Shown: piece by piece, positions 63,709-64,000 of the stretch
Layout of the letters: every line of letters starts with the position of its first letter
Position numbering within the stretch: the stretch's first letter is position 1
NCBI RefSeq assembly: GCF_008831285.2
Contig: NC_045138.2
Span: 38,927,115-38,991,114 of the forward strand
Direction of reading: 5' to 3'
Source: Nymphaea colorata
Taxonomy: Eukaryota; Streptophyta; Magnoliopsida; Nymphaeales; Nymphaeaceae
Length of the DNA stretch: 64,000 bases
Made by a program: the position numbers and the translations under genes
Notes under the pieces: generated by a model
Seen by the model: the letters and a program-made list of their open reading frames with translations, nothing else
What the model was told of the DNA's origin: nothing
Database searches by the model: none

Positions 63709-63850
63709 TAGCTTAGTTGGTGAGATTAACGAGTCTAATCGATAATTTGATTCTTATAAGTGTTATATTTTTAGAGGCATAGTAACTTAGTTGGTGAGAT
63801 TAACGAGTCTAGTCTATGGTTTGATTCTTGCAAGTGTTATATTTTTATAT
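63709..63850 (+). repeat. Tandem tRNA-like/SINE-like units, 74-bp period
   Basis: 'tagcttagttggtgagatta' at 63709 and 'taacttagttggtgagatta' at 63783 resemble Pol III A boxes. The second unit has 'ggtttgattcttg' at 63818, close to a B box, 35 bp on. Neither unit folds obviously into a full tRNA, so a tRNA-derived SINE duplicated in tandem is the best reading. Confidence 0.45.
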
Positions 63851-64000
63851 TGTAGATAGATTGTAGATAAAGGATATTCTGGTTGATGTGTGTATCTCTT
63901 CCTATCAAGATCCTCAATTCATCAATTAGCTCTTGATCCTGAAGACACTGATATCTCCTCCATAACTACGTTGCTAGTTCAAACTCCACTAACGTCCACC
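63851..64000. other. Window edge; no feature seen
   Basis: Short AT-rich stretch without a supported gene; it may continue the SINE-like or another repeat. Confidence 0.4.

Noticed and set aside
1-64000. A biosynthetic gene cluster linking the six genes
   Set aside because: The products (folate, transcription, ER shape, amino-acid metabolism, glucan, tRNA modification) share no pathway, and neighbours are mostly on opposite strands with kilobases between them.

Overview
This is nuclear DNA from a flowering plant. Every gene is broken up by AT-rich GT-AG introns. First exons are GC-rich and later exons are not. The intergenic DNA holds TA microsatellites, MITEs and decayed retroelements. Several genes (GOLDEN2-like factor, folate-pathway MTHFR, plant reticulon, tyrosine-aminotransferase family) are plant types. 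The GC-rich 5' exons hint at a monocot or an early-diverging angiosperm, but the sequence does not settle this.

Six protein-coding genes alternate in strand. (1) 740-5897, plus: 3' part of methylenetetrahydrofolate reductase; its 5' exons lie left of the window. (2) 8705-13303, minus: a complete GLK (GARP/MYB) transcription factor, six exons. (3) 24516-26734, plus: a complete reticulon-like protein with a long disordered N-terminus, eight exons. (4) 27924-33251, minus: a complete PLP aminotransferase of the tyrosine/nicotianamine class, seven exons, with a broken second copy of its own first exon inside intron 1. (5) 37727-56549, plus: a 22-exon glucan phosphorylase that begins with a transit-like leader and an ACT domain. 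(6) 58216-63543, minus: a DTW-domain protein, probably a tRNA aminocarboxypropyltransferase, eight exons. In all six genes the splice phases close without a gap.

The main item is gene 5. Its ACT domain, the amino-acid or small-ligand sensor fold, sits in frame in front of a family GT35 phosphorylase core. By remembered family sequence, the core looks more like the animal/bacterial type than the usual plant PHO1 and PHO2 enzymes, and it lacks the PHO1 insertion. The PLP lysine and phosphate-site residues are kept, but several active-site neighbours differ. This suggests a plastid glucan phosphorylase with a built-in ligand sensor. Whether the fusion is already described cannot be judged without a search.

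The rest is repeat-rich. A terminal-inverted-repeat element occurs twice, once intergenic and once in a phosphorylase intron, both between TA dinucleotides. A small hAT element with a perfect 8-bp target duplication is nested in a TCGAGC-rich repeat. There are two Tourist-like MITEs with TAA duplications, an antisense Copia-type LTR with its primer-binding site in a phosphorylase intron, SINE-like units and several short tandem duplications. I saw no CRISPR, rRNA or convincing tRNA gene. No evidence suggests that the six genes form one pathway or cluster.
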